Shown here: piece by piece, positions 48,008 through 56,588 of the stretch
Position numbering within the stretch: position 1 is the first letter of the stretch
Layout: each line of letters opens with the position of its first letter
From: an uncultured Sutterella sp.
GTDB taxonomy: Bacteria; Pseudomonadota; Gammaproteobacteria; Burkholderiales; Burkholderiaceae_F
Direction: 5' to 3'
Assembly (NCBI GenBank): GCA_949287305.1
Contig: CASEFX010000026.1
Coordinates: 124,001-188,000, forward strand
DNA length: 64,000 bases
The notes under the pieces: model-generated
Database searches by the model: none
The model's input: only the letters and a program-made list of their open reading frames with translations
What the model was told of the DNA's origin: nothing
Program-made: the position numbers and the translations under genes

Positions 48008-50710
48008 ATGACCACCGAACACCACGACACCGCGCCCGCCGCCGAAAACGTGGCGCCCGAAGGCGCGCCCAAGACCTCGCCCGCTCCCGCGAAGAAGACC
48101 GTCGGGAAGCCCGCGAAAAAGGCGGGAAAGAAGGCCGCGCGCCGGGCCGACAACAACCCGACGCAGGGCGCTCCCGCGCCCGCCGCCCCGAAGACGCCCG
48201 AAATTCCGGTTCAAGATTCGACCGAACCGTCGGCCGAAAGACCGGCCGTTGCTCCGTCCGAAATGCCGTCCGAACCGTCTTCCGAGAAGACGTCCGACCC
48301 GACCGATGCCCCGGCCGACGTCTCGGCGCCGACCGCCGACGATTCGTCGTCCGGCACGGGCAACGCCGTCGAGCAGGCGCCGGAACTCTCCATTCCCCCG
48401 CTCGACCCGACGGTTCCGCCCCCGGGCGGCGAAAAGCCGATCGCCCTCAACCCCTTCGCTCCCTCGGGCGCGAAGGGGTCGATTGACGGCGAACCCATCG
48501 AGGCGAACCTTCAAAGGGCGATCCTCGAATCCGCGAAAAAGATCACCGATAACGTTCCGGCCCTCTGCGAGCTGATGAAGAACGACATGACGCAGTCCCC
48601 CGTATACGTCCCGGCCGCCCGGCAGAACCGTCCGGTCGGAGAGGCGAGCGCCGCGCCCCGGAAGGCTTCGGCATCCGAAGCCGTCTCGAAAGCGAAACCC
48701 GCCAGGAAAGCCGGGAAGGCGAAGAAGACGGCGAAGGCCGCCCCGACCCCGGCGTCCGCGCCTTCGTCTCCGGCCGGGACGGAGGGTTCGACGAACCGGA
48801 AGACCGAAGGAAAGACCGCCGCGGGTCCCTCCCCCAAGGAGGCTCCCAAGGCCTCCACCAAGGCCGCGCCCCGTCTGCGCTTTCGCGTGGAGGACGCGCC
48901 CCCTTCTTCCGCCTTGCAGGAGAAAAAGCCCAAGGCCCCGAAGGGCCCGAAGCCGCCGCTCTCGAACCTCTTCTCGCTCCCTGAAGCCGACGCCGAAGTC
49001 CTGACGACCGACGAACCCGTCGCTACGGAAACTTCGGTCACGGAAACGCCGATGTCCGAAGCGCCTCTCTCTACGGACGTCCCCACGGACGACGCCCTCC
49101 CGACGGACGACGCCCCGGAAGCCGAGCGTCTGCTCGGCCGCCGCGCAACGCTTCCCCGTCAGACGGAAGCGCGCGACGCCGAAGGCGAAACTCTGTTGTC
49201 GCGTCCCCGCGTCGCGGACGTCCCGATGGGGCGCATCGCCCGTCGGGGCTTGGAGAACTCGATCGAACGCCGAGCCCGCGAGGAGGGTCGTTCCGTCCCC
49301 AAAACCGAGGGCGAAGAACGGGCCGCGCGGATTCTGCGCGCGCCCCACGACGTTCGTCCCGAAGACCCGGATTCGCTCGAGTCGATCCGCCGCGCCATGC
49401 AGGCGGAAGAAGAGGTCGACGCCGTTCTGACCGAAATCCTCGAGTCGAGCCGCTCGGTCGAAGAGGCCAACGCCAAGATGAACAAGTTGTTGGCGGAGCT
49501 CACGGCCTGCGACCCCGTTCGCAATCCCGACGGAACGACCCACTACAAGATTCGGGATCCCGAGGCTTTTCGCCGCTCGATGCTTTTCTCGAAGCTCCTT
49601 CTCCTGCCGGACCTCCGCACGGGTCCCACCTGGATGCGAAGCGTCATCCGCGCGCGCCACGAAGCGGGCTGCGCGCTCCGGCTCACGGAAGCCTTCACGC
49701 TCGAACTTGACCGCGACGCCCTCCCCGAGGATTCGCCCCTTCGTCTCGACGACTCGGGGGTCTTCGTCGAGCGCACAAACGAGACGCCGCCCCCGCCCGA
49801 TCCTGCGGTGACGCACTTTTTGACGCACGGCGACACCCGGCGCCGGGACGGCCGTCCGCAAGGCGCGTCGTCCTCCGAAGCGCGGGGCCCTGCGTCCGGT
49901 TCTTCGAGGGCTCAGACCGCCCCGACCAATCCCTCCGGTCCGTCCGGCCGCAGTGCGCTTCGCACTGCGCCGCTCGGCGTCGCCCCGCAGGAAGCCTTTC
50001 TCCGAACGCCCTGGGACGCGGGCGTGCTCCTTCTCAAGGTCTCGGTCTTTGTCGGGGTCGCCTTTGTGGGCGGGCTCCTGGGCGGACGCACGGCGCTCTC
50101 CGACCCAGGGCTTTTGCACACCGACCGCCTCGCCTTCGTCGATCTGACGAGCGTCGCCAAAAGCGGCTTTCCCGACGCGGAGGGCTTTCCCGAAGCCTTC
50201 CGGGAGGTCCTGAACAAGCTTTCCGAAGAACGAGGGGTCGTGCTCGTCGCGAAGAACTTCCTTCTGACGGGCCCCGCCCCCGAAACGCGCGACCGCGACT
50301 TGACGGTCGAGGTGATCACGGGGCTCATCGACCGGCTCGGGATGCCCGGCGCCCGCGGGACCTACGTCCCGAGCTGGGATTTGCCCAAGGAAGTGGAGCG
50401 CGTCTTGATGCCCTCCTCGACCGAGGCCGCGAACGCCCGCGTGGGCCAATCCGGGGGCTTCGACGACCCCGTCGCGCGGGGCCGGGGCGGGGACGTTCTG
50501 GGCGTTCCCTACGTGAAGCCCCTCCCCGAGGACGCCTCCCGCACGCTCTTTGCGACCGAGCACGCGGCCCGCGCCTCGCGCCTTTCGGCCTTGGAAGCCG
50601 AAAAGTCCGCACGCGAGGCGACCCGCGCGGCCGAAGACCTCCGCCGCGAAATCGAGCGCCGGAAGGCCGACCGAAATCTCCTGAAAGAAAACGGAATCGA
50701 AGTGCCCTGA
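48008..50710 (+). CDS. trbI: TrbI-like T4SS protein with a very long histone-H1-like N-terminal extension
   Basis: A 900-residue protein. Only the end is recognisable: a membrane helix at about 674-694 (LLKVSVFVGVAFVGGLLGGR), then a periplasmic TrbI domain (LAFVDLTSVAKS, EVLNKLSEERGVVLVAKNFL, DLTVEVITGLIDRL) and a coiled-coil tail. F TrbI is only about 128 residues. The ~640-residue cytoplasmic extension is rich in A, P, K, S and T, with H1-like runs such as KKTVGKPAKKAGKKAARR (about 30-47) and KPARKAGKAKKTAKAA (about 228-243). A folded helical block follows at about 410-590. The place after traC matches F. The extension's job is unknown; DNA binding near the pore is a guess. Confidence 0.7.
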   Translation: MTTEHHDTAPAAENVAPEGAPKTSPAPAKKTVGKPAKKAGKKAARRADNNPTQGAPAPAAPKTPEIPVQDSTEPSAERPAVAPSEMPSEPSSEKTSDPTDAPADVSAPTADDSSSGTGNAVEQAPELSIPPLDPTVPPPGGEKPIALNPFAPSGAKGSIDGEPIEANLQRAILESAKKITDNVPALCELMKNDMTQSPVYVPAARQNRPVGEASAAPRKASASEAVSKAKPARKAGKAKKTAKAAPTPASAPSSPAGTEGSTNRKTEGKTAAGPSPKEAPKASTKAAPRLRFRVEDAPPSSALQEKKPKAPKGPKPPLSNLFSLPEADAEVLTTDEPVATETSVTETPMSEAPLSTDVPTDDALPTDDAPEAERLLGRRATLPRQTEARDAEGETLLSRPRVADVPMGRIARRGLENSIERRAREEGRSVPKTEGEERAARILRAPHDVRPEDPDSLESIRRAMQAEEEVDAVLTEILESSRSVEEANAKMNKLLAELTACDPVRNPDGTTHYKIRDPEAFRRSMLFSKLLLLPDLRTGPTWMRSVIRARHEAGCALRLTEAFTLELDRDALPEDSPLRLDDSGVFVERTNETPPPPDPAVTHFLTHGDTRRRDGRPQGASSSEARGPASGSSRAQTAPTNPSGPSGRSALRTAPLGVAPQEAFLRTPWDAGVLLLKVSVFVGVAFVGGLLGGRTALSDPGLLHTDRLAFVDLTSVAKSGFPDAEGFPEAFREVLNKLSEERGVVLVAKNFLLTGPAPETRDRDLTVEVITGLIDRLGMPGARGTYVPSWDLPKEVERVLMPSSTEAANARVGQSGGFDDPVARGRGGDVLGVPYVKPLPEDASRTLFATEHAARASRLSALEAEKSAREATRAAEDLRREIERRKADRNLLKENGIEVP

Positions 50711-50764
50711 GAAACGCCTGCGATTCCCCGAAACACCTCCGAATGAACTCCGTTTGAACCCGAC

Positions 50765-52177
50765 ATGACGATCCCTTCCCACTACCCCGAAACGCTGAAC
50801 GGGGACGAGGCCGAAGACAGCGCCTCGTCCGCCTCCGCCCGACCGAAACGCGCGCCCGACGCCGAAACGCCCGAAAAAACCGTGGTGCGCCGCGCGCCGC
50901 CTTCGAGAGAGAAGAGTTCCGTTCCGATCGTCGAGCGAAAGGGCCAGTCCTTCGAGGCGGCCCGCGTCTTTCGCGAGCGCTCCCGCGCGACTTTCGGCAC
51001 CGACAATCTCGCCGACTGGGAACTCTTTCTCGCCCGCGCCGAAGCGCACGTGCCGCTTTCGCAGGTGGAGCTCGCCGCCTACGCGCAGATGCAGCTCGCG
51101 CTCGCCGACTACGCGCTCAAGGTCCTCTCGGGGCGCGTAACGCCGGGCGAGAAGAAAGACCTCCCCAAGCCCGAAGACCTCTACCGCGCGGCCTCCGCGG
51201 AGAGCCTCGACGCCGTGCGCCGCCGCATTCTCGAAGGGATCCGTTTTCACCGCAAGCGCACGCAAAAGCGCGCGAAGAAATTGCCCGAAGGCGACGCCGC
51301 GCGCGAACACCTCGAGAAAATGCTCGACTCCCGCGCCGCGAACGAACTCCTTCACACGGGATCGATCCCCTGGGACGCCGCCGAAGACGGCCACTTTCTG
51401 GGACGGAGCACCGCCTGGCGCCTCGGGATCGTGCGCTGGGCGCGGCAGATCGCACCCGAACGGGCGGAGCGCATTTCGGATGCGCTTTGCCGAAGCGAAG
51501 TTCATCACGCGGGAACGCTCGACGGACGTCTCTGCTGGGAGGACGGCCGTCCGATGCTCTTTATCTCCGAGTGGACGCTTTTGACCGTGAAGCTCGTGCA
51601 TGAAGCGTGGCTCCACGATCCGAGAATCGTCGTCGTGAACGTCGGAAAGCCGCTCGGCCGAAATCCCTTCGCGCCCTTTCGGCTCGCCTTCCTCGACGAC
51701 GTCCACGGCCACGTCTCGGCCCTTTTCGGCGTGACGCACACCCCCGTTCTCGTGGAGCCGCGCTTTGCTAGCGTCACCTATACGGCGGCGACGGGGTGGC
51801 TTGATTTGACGAAGGCGGATTCGTTGCGCGTTCCGTCCTTTTACCGCACGCTCGCCGAAGCGGCCTTTCTCGCCGAAGTCTCGAAAGACCTCGAGAAGAC
51901 GTCGATCACGGAGCTCTCGCGCTCTTCGGTCCTTCGTCTCGCGAACGCCCGCACGACCTTCGAGGCGATCATCCGGGTCGCGATGACGGAACCCCGTCCC
52001 GCGCCCGATCCGGTCTTGAAGGAAATTTTGCGCAAAAACCGCGAGACCCTGATCGTGATCCGCGAAAAGGTGCTCGCCTATCTCGCGACGGCCGAAACCC
52101 GAGCCCGCCACGCCAAGGCCCGCTCGGTGCGGCTTCGCGCTGCGGCCTACGCCGAGGCCCGGGGAGAGGAGCCGTGA
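50765..52177 (+). CDS. Unknown T4SS-operon protein with a TraW-like C-terminal motif
   Basis: A 470-residue protein with no signal peptide. I know no family for the full length. The N-terminal 60 residues are disordered (Ala/Pro/Arg); then comes a helical, basic stretch. At about 285-340, RIVVVNVGKPLGRNPFAPF leads into LAFLDDVHGHVSALFGVTHT and PVLVEP. This follows the same pattern as TraW in this operon (VVLTNGS..., VWFDARGALSRRFGLTAQP, ALV), suggesting a TraW/thioredoxin-like fold in a cytoplasmic setting. The C-terminus is helical and basic. Its GTGA junction couples it to traU. In F this place, between trbI and traU, holds traW. Confidence 0.55.
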   Translation: MTIPSHYPETLNGDEAEDSASSASARPKRAPDAETPEKTVVRRAPPSREKSSVPIVERKGQSFEAARVFRERSRATFGTDNLADWELFLARAEAHVPLSQVELAAYAQMQLALADYALKVLSGRVTPGEKKDLPKPEDLYRAASAESLDAVRRRILEGIRFHRKRTQKRAKKLPEGDAAREHLEKMLDSRAANELLHTGSIPWDAAEDGHFLGRSTAWRLGIVRWARQIAPERAERISDALCRSEVHHAGTLDGRLCWEDGRPMLFISEWTLLTVKLVHEAWLHDPRIVVVNVGKPLGRNPFAPFRLAFLDDVHGHVSALFGVTHTPVLVEPRFASVTYTAATGWLDLTKADSLRVPSFYRTLAEAAFLAEVSKDLEKTSITELSRSSVLRLANARTTFEAIIRVAMTEPRPAPDPVLKEILRKNRETLIVIREKVLAYLATAETRARHAKARSVRLRAAAYAEARGEEP

Positions 52178-53283
52178 GCATCCCGCGGTTTTCCCAAATG
52201 TCCCCGAACCGGCGCGCCTTCGTACGGTCCGCGAAGAAGACCGCCACGGTTTTCGCGTCCCTTCTCTCCCTGGCGGGAACGGCCGCGGCCGAACCCCACT
52301 GTCCCGGACGCTTTCCCAATCCCGTGACCGACGTGTGCTGGTCCTGCGTCTTTCCGATCGTGGTCGGAACGAACGTCCCCCTCGGAAAGGTGCCCGACGA
52401 CAGCTACACGCCCGACACGGACGCCTCGGCCCTCTGCGTCTGCGGCGAGAACGTGAACGTGGAAGGAGGCGTGAATTTGTCCTTCTGGGAGCCCCTTCGC
52501 ACGGCCGAAGTCGTGCGGCACGCCTGGTGCTCGCCCACGCTCGGGGGCGTGACGCTCGCCGACAACCAAGGGATCACGCGCAGTCCCGACCACGGCCGCG
52601 GTCAAAACGGCCGAAACACGCGCTTCGCAAACGTCCACTGGTTCGTCAGCCCCTGGTTGTTCGTTCTCGAAGCGGTCTCCGACATTTCCTGCCTCGAGCA
52701 GGCGCCCTGGGACCTCGCCTACCTCTCGGAACTCGATCCCCTCTGGGACGACACCCTCGCGGGCTTTTTGCTCGCTCCCGACGCCGCGCTCTTTGCGAAT
52801 CCCGCGGCGCAGGCCGCCTGCGTCGCGGACTGTCTCGCGGCGAACGTGAAAAAGCCCGTCGAAACGCTTTACTGGTGCTCGGGCTGCCGCGGGGGCGTCT
52901 TTCCGCTTTCGGGCTGGTCCGCGTCGGCCTCCACCTGGGCCGCCGAGTGGGAGCTTCTCGCCCACCGCTTCGCCTTGAAGCTCTCGCGAGAAGGCGTGCT
53001 CTGGTCCGCCCACGGGAAGAAGGGTCAGTGCGGCCCCTACTGGCGGCCGATTCTCCAGAAGGAGCACTGGAAGACCCAGTTGATGTATCCCTCGCGCGCG
53101 ACCGACAAGACGGTCTTCGGGACCTGCTGTCAGCCGCTCGGGCGCTCGACCCTCTTTTGGGACCGCTTCAAGACCTATGCGCCGGGCGGCGAAGACGGCG
53201 CGCTCCTTCTCTTCCGGCACCGCGACTGCTGCGTACGAAAGTCCTTGACGAGCTTCGTGATTCCGGGAAAGCCCGGCGGCTGA
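52174..53283 (+). CDS. traU: TraU, periplasmic T4SS/mating-pair protein
   Basis: A 369-residue exported Cys-rich protein starting at GTG 52174, overlapping the previous stop. The signal peptide is AKKTATVFASLLSLAGTAAA. The TraU hallmarks follow: CPGRFPNPVTDVCWSCVFPI near the mature N-terminus, CVCGENVNVEGGVNLSFWEP, and many Cys that probably form disulfides. F TraU is 330 residues. TraU acts in pilus assembly and DNA transfer in the periplasm. Confidence 0.9.
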   Translation: MSIPRFSQMSPNRRAFVRSAKKTATVFASLLSLAGTAAAEPHCPGRFPNPVTDVCWSCVFPIVVGTNVPLGKVPDDSYTPDTDASALCVCGENVNVEGGVNLSFWEPLRTAEVVRHAWCSPTLGGVTLADNQGITRSPDHGRGQNGRNTRFANVHWFVSPWLFVLEAVSDISCLEQAPWDLAYLSELDPLWDDTLAGFLLAPDAALFANPAAQAACVADCLAANVKKPVETLYWCSGCRGGVFPLSGWSASASTWAAEWELLAHRFALKLSREGVLWSAHGKKGQCGPYWRPILQKEHWKTQLMYPSRATDKTVFGTCCQPLGRSTLFWDRFKTYAPGGEDGALLLFRHRDCCVRKSLTSFVIPGKPGG

Positions 53284-53353
53284 GGCCGACGGATTCCGAC
53301 CCGATTTCTTTTCCAACCCTCTTTTGACGCCAAACCCTTGCAATTTTGACGCC

Positions 53354-54220
53354 ATGACAACCGACAACCGCTCCTTTTCCGACGACACGTCCTTTCCCGC
53401 CGTTTCGACCGCCGCGCTTCTCTTTGTCGCCGCGACCGAGCTCGCGGCGGGGACGCTCACGATCGAGCCCGCCCCCTGCCCCGCCTGCTCCGCAAGCGTC
53501 TCCGCTTCTTCCGAAGGACTCGGACGCGTGACGATGCACGGGGCTTCGGGCCCCGTCTACGAAGCCGCGGAAGAGGACATGCTCGAAGCCCTCGAAGAAA
53601 AGGCGAAGGAGAGCCTGCGCTCGGGCGAATGGGGCCGCGAAATGGCGAAGATCCGCGAGCGCGCAATGCTCGCCGCCGACCGCCCCGAAGGGCTGCCCCT
53701 GCCGCGAAGCACCCGACGCACGAAAACGGTCGAGCCCCTTCCCGACCGCCTCCCCGAAGGGAACCCCCTGAAGGCCGCGCTCGCGGACTTCGAGCGGCGC
53801 TACCTCCTCGTCGACGCGACCGACCCGCGGTCCCTCCGTTGGGCAAAGGAAACGCTCGCCGGGACCGATCCCCAAAGACTGCGGACGCTTCGCGTCGTGC
53901 TTACGAACGGCTCGGTGCGCGAAGCGGGTCAAAGCTTGAGCACCCGCGTCTGGTTCGACGCCCGCGGAGCCCTTTCGCGCCGCTTCGGGCTCACCGCCCA
54001 ACCCGCGCTCGTGACGCTTTCCGAGAAGGCCATCACGGTGGAGACGCCCGACCTTTCGGGCGTGAACGAAGAAAGCTTTTCCGAACGCCGACCGGACTTG
54101 GGCTCCGCCGCCGTTTCCGATCCCCGTCCCGAAGTGCGTCCCGAAAACGCCCGCCGTTCTTCGGCGCGCCGCTACGGGGACGTCGGAGCCGAAGGAAGCT
54201 TCGAAGGAGCGGGCGAATGA
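53354..54220 (+). CDS. traW: TraW, periplasmic pilus-assembly protein
   Basis: A 288-residue exported protein with a weak N-terminal signal (VSTAALLFVAATELAAGTLT). TraW features: GPVYEAAEEDMLEALEEKAK at about 65-85, YLLVDATDP near 155, and the C-terminal VVLTNGS plus VWFDARGALSRRFGLTAQPA near 198. It acts with TrbC in pilus assembly. The order U-W is reversed relative to the F plasmid. Its stop overlaps the trbC start (ATGA). Confidence 0.82.
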   Translation: MTTDNRSFSDDTSFPAVSTAALLFVAATELAAGTLTIEPAPCPACSASVSASSEGLGRVTMHGASGPVYEAAEEDMLEALEEKAKESLRSGEWGREMAKIRERAMLAADRPEGLPLPRSTRRTKTVEPLPDRLPEGNPLKAALADFERRYLLVDATDPRSLRWAKETLAGTDPQRLRTLRVVLTNGSVREAGQSLSTRVWFDARGALSRRFGLTAQPALVTLSEKAITVETPDLSGVNEESFSERRPDLGSAAVSDPRPEVRPENARRSSARRYGDVGAEGSFEGAGE

Positions 54221-55113
54221 CGCGTCTGCGTATGCTGCGTTTTGCCGCGGTCCCGGCACTCCTCGCTCTCGGGGCGGCCGGGGCGGCTCAAGCGGTCCAA
54301 ACAGCCCGAACGGCCGACATGCCCGCGTCCGTCGAAGGGACGACGATCACCGAAGCGCCGCTCTCCGCGCCGCAGAGCCGTCTCCTTCCGGCGGTCTCCT
54401 CCGGAGAACGGCCGGAAGAACCGAAGGAAAACGTTCGTCCCCCGGGCGCCGAAGCGCCGGAAGCTCCGTCCCTCCCCGGGCAAGATACGCCCGTCGGGAC
54501 GTCTCAGGAAGGACCGCGGGCGCCGCAAAGGGGCGACGCGCTGCGTCTCTATTACCTCGGCACGCTCGGCCTCCCCGAGACCTCTCTGGAACGCATCGCC
54601 CGGGACTTGGCGAAGCTCGGCCTTCCCTACACGATCCGGGGCCTCCCCTGGAAGACCGTCCAGACGGACCCGAACCGAAGCGACATCGCGAGGCGCGAGA
54701 CGACTCTGGAAGACCTTACCGAACCCTTCAACCGCGAGAAAACACCCGTCTACGTCGACCCGCGCCCCTTCCGGGCGCTCGAAGCCGCGCTGAAAAACCA
54801 AGGCTTTTCGGGGGCGCTTCCCCTGCCGCTCTGGCTCGTGACGCTCGAAGGGGACGCTCCCGCGACCGAAGTCCTCCCGGGCGACCTTTCGCCCCTTTGC
54901 GCACTGGGCGACCTTCTTGCCAGGACCGAGTCGCCCAAGCTGCGCGAAACACTGCGCGCGGACCTTCGGGAGCGCCTCGCCGCATCGGCGGACGAAGCGG
55001 ACGCAGCTTGGGACGAGCTTCTCGTCTGCGCCGACTTTTCGCCCGACGTGCGGCCCGTCGGGCCCGGCCGAAAGGACGCCGCCCGGTCGGACGGAAACCG
55101 AGGCCGAGACTGA
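54217..55113 (+). CDS. trbC: TrbC, F-type periplasmic pilus-assembly protein
   Basis: A 298-residue exported protein with signal peptide (MLRFAAVPALLALGAAGAAQ). After a Pro-rich linker comes the TrbC_Ftype domain: YYLGTLGLPETSLERIARDL, AKLGLPYTIRGLPWK, VYVDPRPFRAL and PLPLWLVTLEG. It is a thioredoxin-like fold without Cys. Coupled to traW as in F, where the TraW C-terminal region and TrbC act together. Confidence 0.85.
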   Translation: MTRLRMLRFAAVPALLALGAAGAAQAVQTARTADMPASVEGTTITEAPLSAPQSRLLPAVSSGERPEEPKENVRPPGAEAPEAPSLPGQDTPVGTSQEGPRAPQRGDALRLYYLGTLGLPETSLERIARDLAKLGLPYTIRGLPWKTVQTDPNRSDIARRETTLEDLTEPFNREKTPVYVDPRPFRALEAALKNQGFSGALPLPLWLVTLEGDAPATEVLPGDLSPLCALGDLLARTESPKLRETLRADLRERLAASADEADAAWDELLVCADFSPDVRPVGPGRKDAARSDGNRGRD

Positions 55114-55172
55114 GACCGAACCCCCAAATCCAAACAACCCAAACAAAACGACAACCACGCAACCGCACGGAT

Positions 55173-56588
55173 ATGAAAACGAATTCCTCCGCCGGGACAG
55201 AAGCCGAGAAGCAGGCTCCCGGCTACAAGACCGCCAAACCGACGAATCCCCGACTCGGGAGCCCCGTCGACGTCCTCCTCGCCCTCACGACGGCGGGGGC
55301 GACGCTCGCCGGAGCGGCCTTTCTTGCCGCCCTTCTCGCCTCGGGCGCGGCACGGGCCGCCATGAGCGCCGAAGAGGCGGCGGCGCTTGCGTGGGAGACG
55401 CCTTCGCCCGACATCGGGAGCATGAGCGAATCCGCCTCGCAGAACCGGGACGAAGTCTGGCAGTCCTTCGAGCCCGTCACCGCGGAAGGGTTCGAGAAGG
55501 AAAAGGCGCCCTATCAGGACGGCTACGGCGCGCTCTTCGGACCCGCCTCAAGCGAAGTCGTGCGCTGCCGCGACAAAGAGGACACTACCTGCCGAGCGAT
55601 TCAGGTCCTCGACAAGGGGTTCCCCGAGCGTCCGTCGATTTCGGAAGACGATCTCGCGGGCCGAGACGAAATCGTGGTGGATTCGGGCGGGACCTCCGGC
55701 CCCTCGGGCGACGGCTGCCGCCCGAACGTGGTGACGACGCCCGACCGCGTCGAAACGGAAGTCTGCTCGGCCGGAGGCTTTTATTCCGACCTCGTCTGCC
55801 GCAAGGGCTGGGAGGAAGGTCCCGCGACGACCCTCACGCGCTGGCGCTGTCGGGATTCCGAGTCGTCCGACTCGTCCGTCACCTGCCGCGTGACGGCTTC
55901 TTTTACGACGACCCCGGTGTGGACTTCGAGCTGCTCCTTCGGGGAAGAGGCGGCGACGCCCGCCAAGAGCTTCAAGAAGATCACCCAAGCGACGGCCCGC
56001 GCGAGCTTTCCCGCGCTCTGCACGGCCCCGCAGTACACGGTTTCCGAAACCGTCTGCGAAGACGTGCTCAGCGTCGAAAAGGAGACGAGCGCCTGTACGC
56101 CCGGAAGCGTTTCGACCGCCTCCAACAGCGGGGGCGCCGACCTCGCGTCCGACCCTTGTCCGGGAGGCGTCACGCTCACGTCGGAGAAGACCTGCATTGC
56201 GAACGAGCAGCCCCGCCGGGCCACGGTGAAGCTCTCGCTCGACGGTTTTCCCTCCGCGACCCTCCGCGTGAGCGGATACCGGGACGTGACGCAGTCGGGC
56301 ACGGGATGCACCTGCCGCTACAAAGTCCTGAAGGTCACCTGCGACGGGGGCACCTGCTTTCTCGACGCGAGCGCCACGGTCTATCACCGAAGCGGCGGCA
56401 CCAACCGCGAGACCGGGACCGTGACGGTTCGACACGTTTATCAGACCTCGACCACGACCTGGAAGGAGACCTGGACCTCGACCTGTCCGGGCTCGAAGGC
56501 CCGCGGCGCCCGAGTCGGGTCCGAAGACGGGACTTCGGCCGCCGTCCGGCCCCTCGTGAAGACCGCCGCCGAGAAGGAGGCGCTCTGA
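55173..56588 (+). CDS. Extra exported Cys-rich protein ahead of traN
   Basis: A 471-residue protein with a hydrophobic export segment at about 32-62 (LLALTTAGATLAGAAFLAAL) and about 18 Cys in the mature part, many in pairs inside short beta-like repeats (CRDSESSDSSVTCRV, TSSCSFGEEAATP, CTCRYKVLKVTCDGGTC). I recognise no named family. It ends one base into the traN start (TGATG), so the two are co-translated and may act together, for instance as a second tip or recipient-contact protein. Confidence 0.6.
   Translation: MKTNSSAGTEAEKQAPGYKTAKPTNPRLGSPVDVLLALTTAGATLAGAAFLAALLASGAARAAMSAEEAAALAWETPSPDIGSMSESASQNRDEVWQSFEPVTAEGFEKEKAPYQDGYGALFGPASSEVVRCRDKEDTTCRAIQVLDKGFPERPSISEDDLAGRDEIVVDSGGTSGPSGDGCRPNVVTTPDRVETEVCSAGGFYSDLVCRKGWEEGPATTLTRWRCRDSESSDSSVTCRVTASFTTTPVWTSSCSFGEEAATPAKSFKKITQATARASFPALCTAPQYTVSETVCEDVLSVEKETSACTPGSVSTASNSGGADLASDPCPGGVTLTSEKTCIANEQPRRATVKLSLDGFPSATLRVSGYRDVTQSGTGCTCRYKVLKVTCDGGTCFLDASATVYHRSGGTNRETGTVTVRHVYQTSTTTWKETWTSTCPGSKARGARVGSEDGTSAAVRPLVKTAAEKEAL

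Noticed and set aside
53323..53355. 11-bp direct repeat TTTTGACGCCA between traU and traW
   Set aside because: Two copies only, 22 bases apart, with no further symmetry; likely chance or minor slippage.
54897..55172. Upstream extension of the Cys-rich gene before traN
   Set aside because: It overlaps the end of trbC in another frame and is Arg-rich; the export segment follows the ATG at 55173.
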